Positions 19,177 to 27,496 of a stretch of DNA of 64,000 nucleotides are shown piece by piece. The notes under the pieces were generated by a model. The model saw nothing but the letters and a program-made list of their open reading frames with translations, made no database searches and had not been told where the DNA came from. The DNA is from Chromatiaceae bacterium (GTDB lineage: Bacteria > Pseudomonadota > Gammaproteobacteria > Chromatiales > Chromatiaceae): NCBI GenBank assembly GCA_024235175.1, contig JACKMX010000005.1, positions 186,001 to 250,000 on the forward strand, in the 5' to 3' direction. The translations under genes and the position numbers were made by a program. Position 1 is the first letter of the stretch; each line of letters opens with the position of its first letter.

Positions 19177-19214
19177 TGGTGAGTGGTCGCTTTGCATTGA
19201 TATTCTGACTGACC

Positions 19215-20888
19215 ATGAACCCAACAGGCTTATTTAAGAAGGTCTCCGTGAAGCTTCCTGGATTTGCGGGAAACATCGGCGTGGTCCTGCTATTGACGGG
19301 ACTGTTTCTGCTAGCGGAGCTCTACCTTCACTGGGTGGGGAGAATCGACGGCATCCTTTGGCGTAAGGACGACGTTGGTTACATTCTGGCCTTTTTTCTG
19401 TTTATGCGACTTGTTGCAGTACCAGGTCGTGCCTGGTTGACTGTTCTGTTTCTGATGCAGTTGCTGCAACTCTCCGAGATTGGCTATTTTCTGTTTGCTG
19501 GCAGCTATTTCGGGCCGGCGGATCTGGTACTGCTCTCGCGGCAGTATAAGGATTTCTGGGGTTCGTTGAGTGAAGTGGCGATTCTTTTTCTGGCTCCTGC
19601 TCTGCTCATTCTGATATCCGCCGGGATCAGTCTGTTTGTTCTGAAACGCAGTACAGGCTTGAACTTTCAACTTGGACCGCGAAGCGGTAATGCATTGCTG
19701 ATACTCTGGCTCACGATTCCGTTCATCCACGCCTACACGGAAGATAACTCCATGCGCTTCGATCCTGACCCGGGAAAAACCGCATTCCGCAATGGAATCA
19801 ACGCTTTTTCCTATCATTTGGTGTGGGATCTGCTTCTCAATCAGCGGGGAGCGGCGGGAGTGCTTTATCCTGACTATATTCTGAGTCGCGCTGTGGATCC
19901 GGTCATCGAACAACCACTTAATCTGGTGGTGATCATGGGGGAGAGTATCACCCACACCCACATGGGACTTTACGGTTACGAGCGAGATACCACCCCTTTT
20001 CTGAGTGCGATGGAGAGGGAAGGCAGATTGATCTTCCGACCTGGTATATCCAGTGCAGTCTCGACCCATGTTTCCATTCCGATGTTTTTTAACATCCAGT
20101 ATGAACCCGATAATCGCACACACATCGCCTCGGGCGAGACCAACCTGTACCGTCTGGCAAAATCCAAGGGATATCAGACTGCGTTTCTCTCCTCGCAGGA
20201 GATGTATGCGATCGCGTCCCAGGTCTCCAAGGGCTCGGTGGATATCTGGAAAGAGTTCGAGCACATTGAAGGATTGCCTGAAGAGTTTGACGGTAAACTT
20301 ATCGCTACACTCAAATCCCTTCCATTTGATTGGGACCGCCCTTTCCTGCTGACCCTTAACCCCAGGGCCGGCCATATCCCCTACGCGAAGTATACCCCGG
20401 AGGAGTTTGTGAGCTTCGGGAAAGGATTGTCCAGAAGTGAATACCATCGCTATATGCAGAGCACTTATGATGACGCCATGCGTTATTTCGATCATGTTGT
20501 GAGTGAGATTGTTGACGTATTAAGACAGCACGTAAAAAATCCAACAGTAGTTATCATCACCTCAGATCATGGGCAACGCCTTGGTGAATCGACGGGCTAC
20601 GGACACAATACGCTGGAGTTTGGCTCGGCCCGTGTTCCATTCATCTATTTGGGCCTCAATACCCCGTTGGCAGTGAATGCCTTGGTGGGCGGACTGGATT
20701 GCCCTGTTACTCATTATGACGTTGGACGGTTTATCGCAAGGTTGTTGGGATATCTGGTGCGTAGTTCGAGCGAAACGGAGAATACTTACTTTATCAACGG
20801 CGTTGATCTTACAGGTCGCGGCGGATATTTGCGATACACAAGATCAGAGGCGAATGAAGGTTTGGATTGTATTCAACAGGGTTTGTGA
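19215..20888 (+). CDS. Membrane phosphoethanolamine-transferase-like enzyme (EptA-like)
   Basis: The 557-residue protein has four to five N-terminal membrane helices (about 18-175) and then a periplasmic alkaline-phosphatase/sulfatase-fold domain. IMGESITHTHMGLYGY at 240-255 supplies metal ligand E243, and STHVSIP at 283-289 places T284 where phosphoethanolamine transferases have their nucleophile threonine. TSDHGQRLGE is the distal metal site. EptA-type enzymes move phosphoethanolamine from phosphatidylethanolamine to lipid A or glycans. It follows the cytidylyltransferase by 38 bases in the phosphonate operon, so it may place AEP or phosphoethanolamine on an envelope molecule; the donor is unknown. 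Confidence 0.82.
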   Translation: MNPTGLFKKVSVKLPGFAGNIGVVLLLTGLFLLAELYLHWVGRIDGILWRKDDVGYILAFFLFMRLVAVPGRAWLTVLFLMQLLQLSEIGYFLFAGSYFGPADLVLLSRQYKDFWGSLSEVAILFLAPALLILISAGISLFVLKRSTGLNFQLGPRSGNALLILWLTIPFIHAYTEDNSMRFDPDPGKTAFRNGINAFSYHLVWDLLLNQRGAAGVLYPDYILSRAVDPVIEQPLNLVVIMGESITHTHMGLYGYERDTTPFLSAMEREGRLIFRPGISSAVSTHVSIPMFFNIQYEPDNRTHIASGETNLYRLAKSKGYQTAFLSSQEMYAIASQVSKGSVDIWKEFEHIEGLPEEFDGKLIATLKSLPFDWDRPFLLTLNPRAGHIPYAKYTPEEFVSFGKGLSRSEYHRYMQSTYDDAMRYFDHVVSEIVDVLRQHVKNPTVVIITSDHGQRLGESTGYGHNTLEFGSARVPFIYLGLNTPLAVNALVGGLDCPVTHYDVGRFIARLLGYLVRSSSETENTYFINGVDLTGRGGYLRYTRSEANEGLDCIQQGL

Positions 20889-20928
20889 TTCTGGGTAAAT
20901 TTATACCTTCACCGGAAAGAGTGATTTG

Positions 20929-20952
20929 AAAAAGCCCGGAATCAACCGGGCT
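20929..20952 (-). terminator. Rho-independent terminator of the VPLPA-CTERM gene
   Basis: A seven-base-pair stem AGCCCGG/CCGGGCT (20933-20939 and 20946-20952) with a six-base loop is followed, read on the minus strand, by a run of T. It lies 26 bases past the stop of the minus-strand gene. The same hairpin would stall plus-strand transcription less well because no T run follows on that side. Confidence 0.75.
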
Positions 20953-20977
20953 CCAGTCTGGTGGAATGATCTCTGTT

Positions 20978-21649
20978 TTAAACCGTTCTTCTGCGCACCA
21001 GTGCGCCAAATCCAGCTATTCCAGACAGAAACAGGGGCAGTGCAGCCGGTAAAGGAACTGCCGATGGTGTGATTATTTGACCCACGTTGATGGCTCCAAA
21101 CGACTGAATCTGAGGCCCGTACCAATGAAAATCCTCGTAGAATCGTCCATTGCCGACCAGTGATAAAGAGTCAGATACTGCAGTCGAGGTGTCTTCCTCC
21201 ACACCAATCTGCTCACTTGAAAGGCCGTTTGCAGCGCCTTCCGTCGCAGTGAACATGCCCTCATAACTTAGAAACTGGATCACCTCATTCAGATTGTTAA
21301 CGATTGCAAAACCGTCGGGTCCATTCTGGAGTCCGGGTGTCGCGAATGAGAGCAGTCCAAAACCCGCATATAGATCGGGTATTGTGCCGGCCAGCTCGTA
21401 ACTACCATACAGGTTGCCGCCGTTGCCGTTGTACAGCAGCAACTGCCAGCCGGTGAGATCCAAGCCGCTGGGCCCACCGATCTCAACACCCTCATTTGAG
21501 TCTGCTCCCGCATTGTCATAATGGATCTCGTTGAAGAATACTGTGTTTGCCGCAATGGAAGATGTTGAAATGCCCAACATCAAGAGCAGGAAGAATCCGG
21601 AGATTAGGTAAAGAGTGGAATATCGAAGATAAAATATAAGGTACATCAT
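20978..21649 (-). CDS. Secreted lamin-tail-domain protein with VPLPA-CTERM sorting signal
   Basis: A 223-residue exported protein. Residues 1-34 form a signal peptide (hydrophobic core, SSIAA cleavage region). The next part, FFNEIHYDNAGADSNEGVEI and onward, looks like a lamin-tail domain as found in bacterial surface proteins. The C-terminus holds VPLPA (198-202), then a hydrophobic helix and RRR near the end: the tripartite VPLPA-CTERM signal recognised by exosortases. An exosortase gene at 44.9 kb is a candidate processor. The start has AAGGAG four bases upstream. Its biochemical role is unknown; it converges on the phosphonate operon. Confidence 0.85.
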   Translation of the reverse strand: MMYLIFYLRYSTLYLISGFFLLLMLGISTSSIAANTVFFNEIHYDNAGADSNEGVEIGGPSGLDLTGWQLLLYNGNGGNLYGSYELAGTIPDLYAGFGLLSFATPGLQNGPDGFAIVNNLNEVIQFLSYEGMFTATEGAANGLSSEQIGVEEDTSTAVSDSLSLVGNGRFYEDFHWYGPQIQSFGAINVGQIITPSAVPLPAALPLFLSGIAGFGALVRRRTV

Positions 21650-21961
21650 GACGCTCCTTGTCGAAAATTATTGTAAAGAAGTCTGGATAAAAATCCGTTT
21701 ATCCGGGCTTAAGTCTAGTCCAGATGATTCAGGAAATAAAGTAGTATTTGGCTGTTAGGCCCTCTCTCTGTTTATAGGGAATATCTGGAAAAACAAAGCT
21801 GCACACTCACCGTGCCTTATTCCTTCACCGGTTCCATTTGGAACACTAAAGCCAAAGATCTTCAAAGGGTAAACAGGAGCTGGCAAACAAAGCCCCGGGA
21901 AGGGATAATCCAACTTTCTGGATTGGGGTACGTTATCCCGCTTTTTTCGTTAGGATTTGCC
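21650..21961. other. Intergenic region between divergent VPLPA-CTERM gene and cysC
   Basis: These 312 bases hold no convincing gene. They contain an inverted repeat GGATAAA/TTTATCC (21685-21691 and 21698-21704, six-base loop), which lies about 40 bases before the minus-strand start and could be an operator or part of a leader. An in-frame upward extension of cysC to 21812 is possible but lacks family similarity. Confidence 0.5.
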
Positions 21962-22651
21962 ATGGTAAATGATACAAATGTGAAATGGCATGAACATCAG
22001 GTCTCCCGTGATCAGAGAGAGTCACTCAATGGTCACCGAGGTTGTGTGATCTGGTTCACCGGTCTTAGCGGCTCAGGTAAGAGCACTATAGCCAATGCTT
22101 TGGATCACAAGCTTTTTCAAAACGGTATTCATAGCGCAGTACTCGATGGGGATAACGTCAGGCACACCCTTAATGCGGGACCAGGTATGCTTAAAGAGGT
22201 TCATGGGGACCGGTTTGCTGAACGATTTGGACTTGGTTTTTCCGCCATTGACCGGGAAGAGAATATACGGCGTATAGGTGCAGTCGCTCAACTTTTCGCG
22301 GAGGCTGGGATTATCGCGTTGACCGCATTCATAAGTCCTTATCGCGTTGACAGAGAACGTGTGAGAAACACACTGCTGGCAGGAGATTTCATCGAGGTAT
22401 TCGTTGACACACCTATAGACATTTGCGAATCGCGCGATCCAAAGGGTCTGTACAAGAAGGCACGAGCCGGTCTGATAAAAGGTTTCACCGGCATTGACGA
22501 TCCTTATGAAGCTCCAGAATCACCGGAAATCAGCATATCGGCCGCCGTTAAAACGCCTGACGAGCTGGCCGATGATATTCTTGCCTATCTGCGGCAGAAA
22601 GGCATCTGCCAATCTTCTGCTGAGTTGCAGACTCGAATCATCAATGGCTGA
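21962..22651 (+). CDS. cysC: Adenylyl-sulfate kinase
   Basis: It phosphorylates APS to PAPS, the sulfate donor for sulfotransferases and an intermediate in sulfate reduction. The Walker A motif GLSGSGKST is at 34-42, followed by DGDNVRHTLN, FISPYRVDRERVR and the lid region GLYKKARAGLIKGFTG. The ATG at 21962 is chosen because AGGA lies six bases before it and because the resulting 229 residues suit the family. No cysN/cysD lies beside it, so APS must be made elsewhere. It overlaps the DHH gene by eight bases. PAPS could feed glycan sulfation, but no sulfotransferase was recognised in the window. Confidence 0.93.
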   Translation: MVNDTNVKWHEHQVSRDQRESLNGHRGCVIWFTGLSGSGKSTIANALDHKLFQNGIHSAVLDGDNVRHTLNAGPGMLKEVHGDRFAERFGLGFSAIDREENIRRIGAVAQLFAEAGIIALTAFISPYRVDRERVRNTLLAGDFIEVFVDTPIDICESRDPKGLYKKARAGLIKGFTGIDDPYEAPESPEISISAAVKTPDELADDILAYLRQKGICQSSAELQTRIING

Positions 22652-23618
22652 AATCGACGTTTTTAATGGTGATGCCGACGGTATATGCGCACTCCAGCAA
22701 TTGCGACTGAACCGGCCGGTCTCTTCCAGGCTTGTAACCGGGGTAAAACGGGAGATTGAACTTCTAAAAGGTGTGGAAGTTGATCCCGGTGACAAGGTTA
22801 CAGTACTGGACATATCTCTTGATAAAAACCGTGAGCCATTGATCAAGCTGCTTGAGCAGGGTGCCAGAGTAAGCTATTACGATCACCATTTCGCGGGTGA
22901 GATCCCCATTCATCCAGCCTTGGATGTTCACATTGATCCGAGTCCGGACCGGGGAACCAGTTTTTTGGTAGACCGGGCACTGGAAGGATGCTGTCGGGGT
23001 TGGGCTGTGGTCGGCACTTTTGGCGACAATTTTGACTCTATGGCAGTGGCTATGGCGGAACCGCTGGGACTGCAGGCGAATCAGCTCTCCCAACTGAGAG
23101 AGCTGGGTATTCTGATGAATTACAACAGTTATGGCGCCATGGTGGAGGATCTTCATATTCCACCCGAAAATCTCTTTCAGAGGGTTCGCCCGTACGCTGA
23201 TCCACTTGTGTTTGCAGCCGAGGATGAGACTCTGGCAATTTTACGGGATGGGTATAATTCAGATATGGAGGAGGCGCTGAAATTGGCGCCGGAACAGCAG
23301 ACAGAAACGCATGCTGTCTATATTCTGCCGGCGCTGGCATGGTCGCGCCGGGTAAGTGGTGTATTTGCCAATCAACTTGCACGCAGATCACCGGGCCGGG
23401 CTCATGCCATGCTAACCAGGCAGCAACAGGGTGGATTTTTGGTGAGTGTTCGCTCGCCGCTCGAAAGACCTGTGGGAGCAGACGATCTCTGTCGTCGTTT
23501 TCCGACTGGAGGAGGGAGAAAAGCTGCAGCTGGCATCAACCATCTGCCTGAGGAGGCGTTTGATTGTTTTGTAAAAGAGTTCAAATCCTTTTTTCAAAAC
23601 TCAAAACCAGCCAAGTGA
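22644..23618 (+). CDS. DHH-family phosphoesterase
   Basis: A 324-residue protein starting MAEIDVFNGDADG at an ATG that overlaps the cysC stop. DVFNGDADGICAL (residues 4-16) and SYYDHHFAG carry the metal-binding aspartates and the DHH motif of the RecJ/NrnA superfamily; the C-terminal GGGRKAAAG is the DHHA1-type glycine-rich motif. NrnA-like enzymes degrade nanoRNA or dephosphorylate pAp. Coupling to cysC makes pAp (3'-phosphoadenosine phosphate), the by-product of PAPS use, an attractive substrate; that is inference. The protein is cytoplasmic, without a signal peptide. Confidence 0.82.
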   Translation: MAEIDVFNGDADGICALQQLRLNRPVSSRLVTGVKREIELLKGVEVDPGDKVTVLDISLDKNREPLIKLLEQGARVSYYDHHFAGEIPIHPALDVHIDPSPDRGTSFLVDRALEGCCRGWAVVGTFGDNFDSMAVAMAEPLGLQANQLSQLRELGILMNYNSYGAMVEDLHIPPENLFQRVRPYADPLVFAAEDETLAILRDGYNSDMEEALKLAPEQQTETHAVYILPALAWSRRVSGVFANQLARRSPGRAHAMLTRQQQGGFLVSVRSPLERPVGADDLCRRFPTGGGRKAAAGINHLPEEAFDCFVKEFKSFFQNSKPAK

Positions 23619-23689
23619 TACATAAAGGCGCGGTTTTCTATCGCTTTTTATTTCTATTTAATTGGTCACACAGTAAAATCACAGCCTCC

Positions 23690-23776
23690 GCCCGGGTGGC
23701 GAAATTGGTAGACGCAAGGGACTTAAAATCCCTCGGTGGAAACACTGTATCGGTTCGACCCCGATCCCGGGCACCA
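23690..23776 (+). tRNA. tRNA-Leu (anticodon UAA)
   Basis: The 87-base sequence folds as a tRNA with a long variable arm. The acceptor stem pairs GCCCGGG (23690-23696) with CCCGGGC (23766-23772), the discriminator is A, and CCA is encoded. The anticodon stem AGGGA/TCCCT frames the loop CTTAAAA with anticodon TAA. The T arm reads GGTTCGACCCC. A weak -10-like TAAAAT lies at 23674-23679. Confidence 0.97.
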
Positions 23777-23801
23777 TATCGAGCAAGTTGCATAGATCAA
23801 T

Positions 23802-24395
23802 TTATTCAACCATTGCATCGTTGGAATACAACGCCACCGTCCCGGCAGACATCATTCTCCTGAGAATCTTCCTCCTCTCTTCAATCAAATCAGTAAGTTC
23901 GATCACCATATCACTATTTACTTCCCTTGCCATAGGAAGAATATACTGCTCGGTCTGTATAAGGTAGTCGGTAATTTTATGATCGGGATGGGTATCGCGA
24001 TGAAGGTCGGTCAGATTGCTGATACGGTCAGCGCATTTTAAAGTTCTGGCATGCACTGAACCGGTTTCCAGGACCCGTTGAAGGTATTGCGCCTTGGACT
24101 CCTCTCTACGTCTGGTCACTTCAAGCACAAGATCAACAACCTGGTTGCCCTCAAAATCGGTGCGGCGAATATCTTCGACCTGCGTATCGGGAACATCTTC
24201 CAGGAGGTCGTGGATCAGCGATGCTTTAAGCAGAACGCTATCGTTGAAGTATTTATAATCCAGCAAAATACCCAGTGTTGAAAATCCGTGCCTGAATTGA
24301 TTGCCTCCCACTCTCCTGCTGACACCGATCAAGGCTGTGGCTTTCAGAATGTAAGGGGCAAGAACGAGATGTTTAAGTTTATCAAGATCAGTCAT
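23802..24395 (-). CDS. HD-domain hydrolase, small SpoT/MESH1-like
   Basis: A protein of 197 residues from the ATG at 24395; a TTG 33 bases further upstream is possible. It contains FRHGFSTLGILLDY, KASLIHDLLEDVPDT and CADRISNLTDLH, which correspond to the His, HD-E and D-x-x-x-N blocks of the (p)ppGpp-hydrolase type HD domain. It has no synthetase or TGS domain, so it resembles small alarmone hydrolases rather than full SpoT. The substrate is not proven. It ends 26 bases from the tRNA-Leu gene and reads toward it. Confidence 0.75.
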   Translation of the reverse strand: MTDLDKLKHLVLAPYILKATALIGVSRRVGGNQFRHGFSTLGILLDYKYFNDSVLLKASLIHDLLEDVPDTQVEDIRRTDFEGNQVVDLVLEVTRRREESKAQYLQRVLETGSVHARTLKCADRISNLTDLHRDTHPDHKITDYLIQTEQYILPMAREVNSDMVIELTDLIEERRKILRRMMSAGTVALYSNDAMVE

Positions 24396-25114
24396 TAAAT
24401 TTGTTCTCGTCGATGCGGTTATACACAACGTTGGATCAGCTCATTTGAGCGCCAACCCGAAGGCATGGGACCATTTTTCTCCAGGGCTGCATTGCACTTC
24501 CGCTCATGTACGGCAAGTGCACAACTCGCAGTGTGCCTTGCCCCGAATACCGACAAGCTCACTGCATCCGCAATTATCGCCTTGAAGGAGTACTTGGACC
24601 TTGTGTATTCATATTCCTGAAAACAGTTGATTTTGGAAAAGTACTATAAGGTAATCCGGATGCGTATTGACAGGGTTGCTGCGAAATTTTCACAAGCCTG
24701 GGTCTGGAGATAGACTTTGATATTTTCCCACGATGCTTTGGGAGGTGGTGTGCTGCTGGAATTATTTTTGCCATTTGACTCTTTTGGAACTGAGGCTCCG
24801 GAAGGATTCTGGTGAACGGGGTTACAGTGGCGGATTCAAAGTGCACTTCATGGTTCCGGTCCTTGGTCCTGCAGACCTTGACAGAAGCATCCAAATCTCG
24901 AGTGGTATTGCCATCGGGATCCCTATTGCAGTATATGGTACGAATGATATGGCGAATGAAAAATCGCCAAAAACGCAAGGAACTAAGCGGAGGTTTATAA
25001 TATAAATTAGATATTATTGTTGTAAGTATATGTATTAAAAAGATTAAAAATTATGGGGAAGTGGTGTATGGGATTGATTACTATTCCAGGTGCTATCCCA
25101 GCATGTACGCAGGC
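24396..25114. other. Gene-poor stretch of about 720 bases
   Basis: I find no gene here that I can support. Open frames of 134 and 90 codons exist on opposite strands, but they show no recognisable motif and no ribosome site. Composition falls from mixed to strongly AT-rich near 24990-25070. It could hold a decayed gene or repeat, or the promoter of the HD gene at its left edge. Confidence 0.5.
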
Positions 25115-26014
25115 TTAAACGATCATATCAGTCGAAATTCGAGTGATATCCCACTTTTCGATTGCCCATTTCCAGAATATCTTTAAGTTTTCCGGTTCGT
25201 TTTCTGGCGACACCTGGTTTAGAAAGTGCCAGGCTGCGAGAAGTGCGGGCAGAGGGCGTCTGTCGCTGATCGGTTGTGCCTGTGACTGCTTACTCAATTT
25301 CCTGCCAAGAGAATCCCTAACCAGTGGGAGATGGGCATAGACCGGAGTTGGCAAACCGAGCAGTTGCTGTAACCAGATTTGTCGCGGAGTCGATAACAGC
25401 AAATCAGAACCACGCACTACACGAGTGATTTTCTGGAATGCATCATCCACCACTACTGCCAGCTGATAGGCAAACAATCCGTCAGCGCGGCGGATGATGA
25501 AGTCTCCGGTTTCAGCAAAGATATTCTGCTTTACATAACCAAAAATCAGGTCGTGGAAGCCGACATTACACGCCATTGTTCGAATCCTGATCGTGCGGGC
25601 ACTCTGTTGGACGGATGGCTTTTTTCGACAGGTACCCGGATAAATAGGGCCTTCCGCACCCATCTTTCCGGCTTCGTTTACCTCTTTGCGGGAACAGGAA
25701 CAGAGGTAGGTTGAACCTTGTTCAGATAACTCGTGGAGTGCTTTCCGGTAAGCGTCGGCACGGTCTGGTCGACTTTGATATAGGATTTCACCGTCCCATT
25801 CAAATCCGAATGCCTCCAGGGTTGAGAGTATTCGCTTTGCCGCGCCGGGTTGTTCCCGAGGCGGATCCAGATCCTCTATACGTACCAGCCATTCTCCTTG
25901 ATTGTGGCGGGCATCCAAGTAGCTGCCCATTGCCGCGACCAGGGATCCAAAGTGCAACGGGCCGCTCGGAGAAGGGGCGAATCGGCCGCGGTATTTGCAA
26001 GATGCAATTGACAT
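25115..26014 (-). CDS. gluQ: Glutamyl-Q tRNA(Asp) synthetase
   Basis: A GluRS paralogue without the anticodon-binding domain that attaches glutamate to queuosine in tRNA-Asp. The 299 residues match the family. The HIGH-like motif is in FAPSPSGPLHFGSL near residues 12-25, the zinc site is the CSCSRKEV and YPGTC region, and the KMSKS-like motif is GRKLSKQ. It lies directly behind dksA, an arrangement conserved in many gammaproteobacteria, with a hairpin in between. Confidence 0.95.
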   Translation of the reverse strand: MSIASCKYRGRFAPSPSGPLHFGSLVAAMGSYLDARHNQGEWLVRIEDLDPPREQPGAAKRILSTLEAFGFEWDGEILYQSRPDRADAYRKALHELSEQGSTYLCSCSRKEVNEAGKMGAEGPIYPGTCRKKPSVQQSARTIRIRTMACNVGFHDLIFGYVKQNIFAETGDFIIRRADGLFAYQLAVVVDDAFQKITRVVRGSDLLLSTPRQIWLQQLLGLPTPVYAHLPLVRDSLGRKLSKQSQAQPISDRRPLPALLAAWHFLNQVSPENEPENLKIFWKWAIEKWDITRISTDMIV

Positions 26015-26023
26015 AATGAATGA

Positions 26024-26041
26024 AGCCGGTTTACACCGGCT
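26024..26041 (-). terminator. Hairpin between dksA and gluQ
   Basis: A perfect seven-base-pair stem AGCCGGT/ACCGGCT with loop TTAC lies between the dksA stop and the gluQ start, nine bases before the latter. On the minus strand it is followed by TCATTCATT, only moderately T-rich. An attenuating terminator at this spot is known between dksA and gluQ in enterobacteria, so partial termination is plausible. Confidence 0.6.
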
Positions 26042-26074
26042 CGATTCAAAGTTTGAAGGAAATTGAATTCCCCA

Positions 26075-26518
26075 TCAGCTCATCTGTTTTTCCCTGATTT
26101 CGTCCAGGGTTTTGCAATCTATACAGAGGGTAGCGGTTGGACGTGCCTCAAGACGACGAATACCTATCTCGACACCGCAGGCTTCACAGAATCCGTACTC
26201 GTGACTATCAATAAGCGATAAAGTCTCGTCGATCTTCTTGATCAGCTTGCGCTCCCTATCCCGGGTGCGTAACTCAAGGCTGAATTCCGACTCTTGAGTA
26301 GCACGGTCGTTCGGATCGGGGAAATTGGCTGCCTCATCCTGCATGTGATGCACCGTCCGGTCTACCTCTTCCATCAGGCTTTTCTTCCACGCTCCCAAAA
26401 TTGCGCGGAAATGGTTTTCCTGTTCTTCACTCATGTACTCCTCACCCTTTTCCTGATCGTAAGGGGTGAATCGATACGGCCCGCTTGATGCTTGCTCGGG
26501 TTTCCTTTTTGCTGCCAT
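26075..26518 (-). CDS. dksA: RNA polymerase-binding transcription factor DksA
   Basis: DksA enters the RNA polymerase secondary channel and, with ppGpp, adjusts initiation at rRNA and amino-acid promoters. The 147-residue protein has a long coiled-coil hairpin with the acidic tip motif DPNDRA and a C-terminal zinc finger C-x2-C-x17-C-x2-C (CEAC ... CIDC). The start MAAKRKPE is typical. It is followed by gluQ on the same strand and diverges from the HAD gene. Confidence 0.97.
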   Translation of the reverse strand: MAAKRKPEQASSGPYRFTPYDQEKGEEYMSEEQENHFRAILGAWKKSLMEEVDRTVHHMQDEAANFPDPNDRATQESEFSLELRTRDRERKLIKKIDETLSLIDSHEYGFCEACGVEIGIRRLEARPTATLCIDCKTLDEIREKQMS

Positions 26519-26692
26519 TCAGTAGCTCCTGCAAACCACGCTGATGAAGAGCGGTATATTAACCAGAAATTTGCTTTCCGGGCAATAGCCTGGCGATCAT
26601 AGGAAATATGTGCCTGTGGAAGAGGGTGATTCCAGCGTGCGATTTGGGTAAGCTGGATGCTTAAGACAGAGGTGACTGAGGGCTTGGTTAAT

Positions 26693-27466
26693 ATGTCCGA
26701 TCTCAAGGCTATATTATTCGATGTGGATGGTACGCTGGCTGATACTGAGCGCAGCGGACACAGAATCGCCTTCAATGCGGCATTTGCCGAGGCCGGACTG
26801 GATTGGGAGTGGAGTGAAGAACTCTACGGAAAGTTGTTGGCGGTCACAGGGGGAAAGGAGAGGATTCTGTTCTATCTTAATGAATTTAATACAGATTATC
26901 AGCGCCCAATGAAATTAGATGCTTTTATTGCTGATCTGCATCGTGCAAAAACCAAGCACTACAAGGCGCTCATCTCATCGGGGGCCATACCACTTCGGAG
27001 CGGGATAAGGCGTTTACTGAAAGAGACAAAGCTGGCTGGGGTTCGTCTGGGTATAGCCACTACTACTACGCCTGACAACGTCTTTTCATTACTTGAAAGC
27101 ACCTTGGGCGTGGGAGCTGCTTCCTGGTTTGAAGTAATAGCCGCAGGTGATGTGGTCGCAGCGAAAAAGCCTGCGCCGGATATATATATGTGGGCGATGG
27201 AAAAATTGGGTTTGGGAGCCGGTAGCTGTTTGGCCATTGAAGATTCAAGAAATGGGCTTCTCTCGGCGCTCAGCGCTGGCATAAGATCTGTTCTGGTTAC
27301 CGTTAACGGATATACTGAGAATGAAGATTTCAGTGGTGCTGGTATGGTCGTCAGCCATCTTGGTGAAAGCGGCGACCCGTGCCGTATTCTGAATGGATCG
27401 ATTGTTGAGTCAACGTTGGTAAATCTAACGGTATTGCGAGATCTGCATGACCGGTGCAATAAATAA
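26693..27466 (+). CDS. HAD-superfamily phosphatase, CbbY-like
   Basis: A 257-residue haloacid-dehalogenase protein. LFDVDGTLADTE near the N-terminus holds the nucleophile and acid aspartates; the later motifs TTTTPDN, KKPAPDIY and IEDSRNG complete the HAD set. The helical cap and this sequence style resemble CbbY, a xylulose-1,5-bisphosphatase of Calvin-cycle organisms, but related phosphoglycolate phosphatases look alike. I chose the ATG at 26693 because the family begins a few residues before LFDVDG; an ATG at 26657 is the alternative. No cbb genes are nearby. Confidence 0.8.
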   Translation: MSDLKAILFDVDGTLADTERSGHRIAFNAAFAEAGLDWEWSEELYGKLLAVTGGKERILFYLNEFNTDYQRPMKLDAFIADLHRAKTKHYKALISSGAIPLRSGIRRLLKETKLAGVRLGIATTTTPDNVFSLLESTLGVGAASWFEVIAAGDVVAAKKPAPDIYMWAMEKLGLGAGSCLAIEDSRNGLLSALSAGIRSVLVTVNGYTENEDFSGAGMVVSHLGESGDPCRILNGSIVESTLVNLTVLRDLHDRCNK

Positions 27467-27496
27467 ACTATAACATCAATAAAGACTTTTAATATA

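Noticed and set aside
19311..20495. 394-codon minus-strand frame opposite the EptA-like gene
   Set aside because: It is the shadow of a gene with clear membrane helices and catalytic motifs; its own translation shows no domain.
21812..21961. N-terminal extension of cysC by 50 codons
   Set aside because: CysC proteins do not have it, and AGGA lies at the right distance from the ATG at 21962.
24574..25005. Open frames of 134 (minus) and 90 (plus) codons in the gene-poor stretch
   Set aside because: They overlap each other on opposite strands and have no ribosome site or recognisable domain; the residue make-up is not protein-like.
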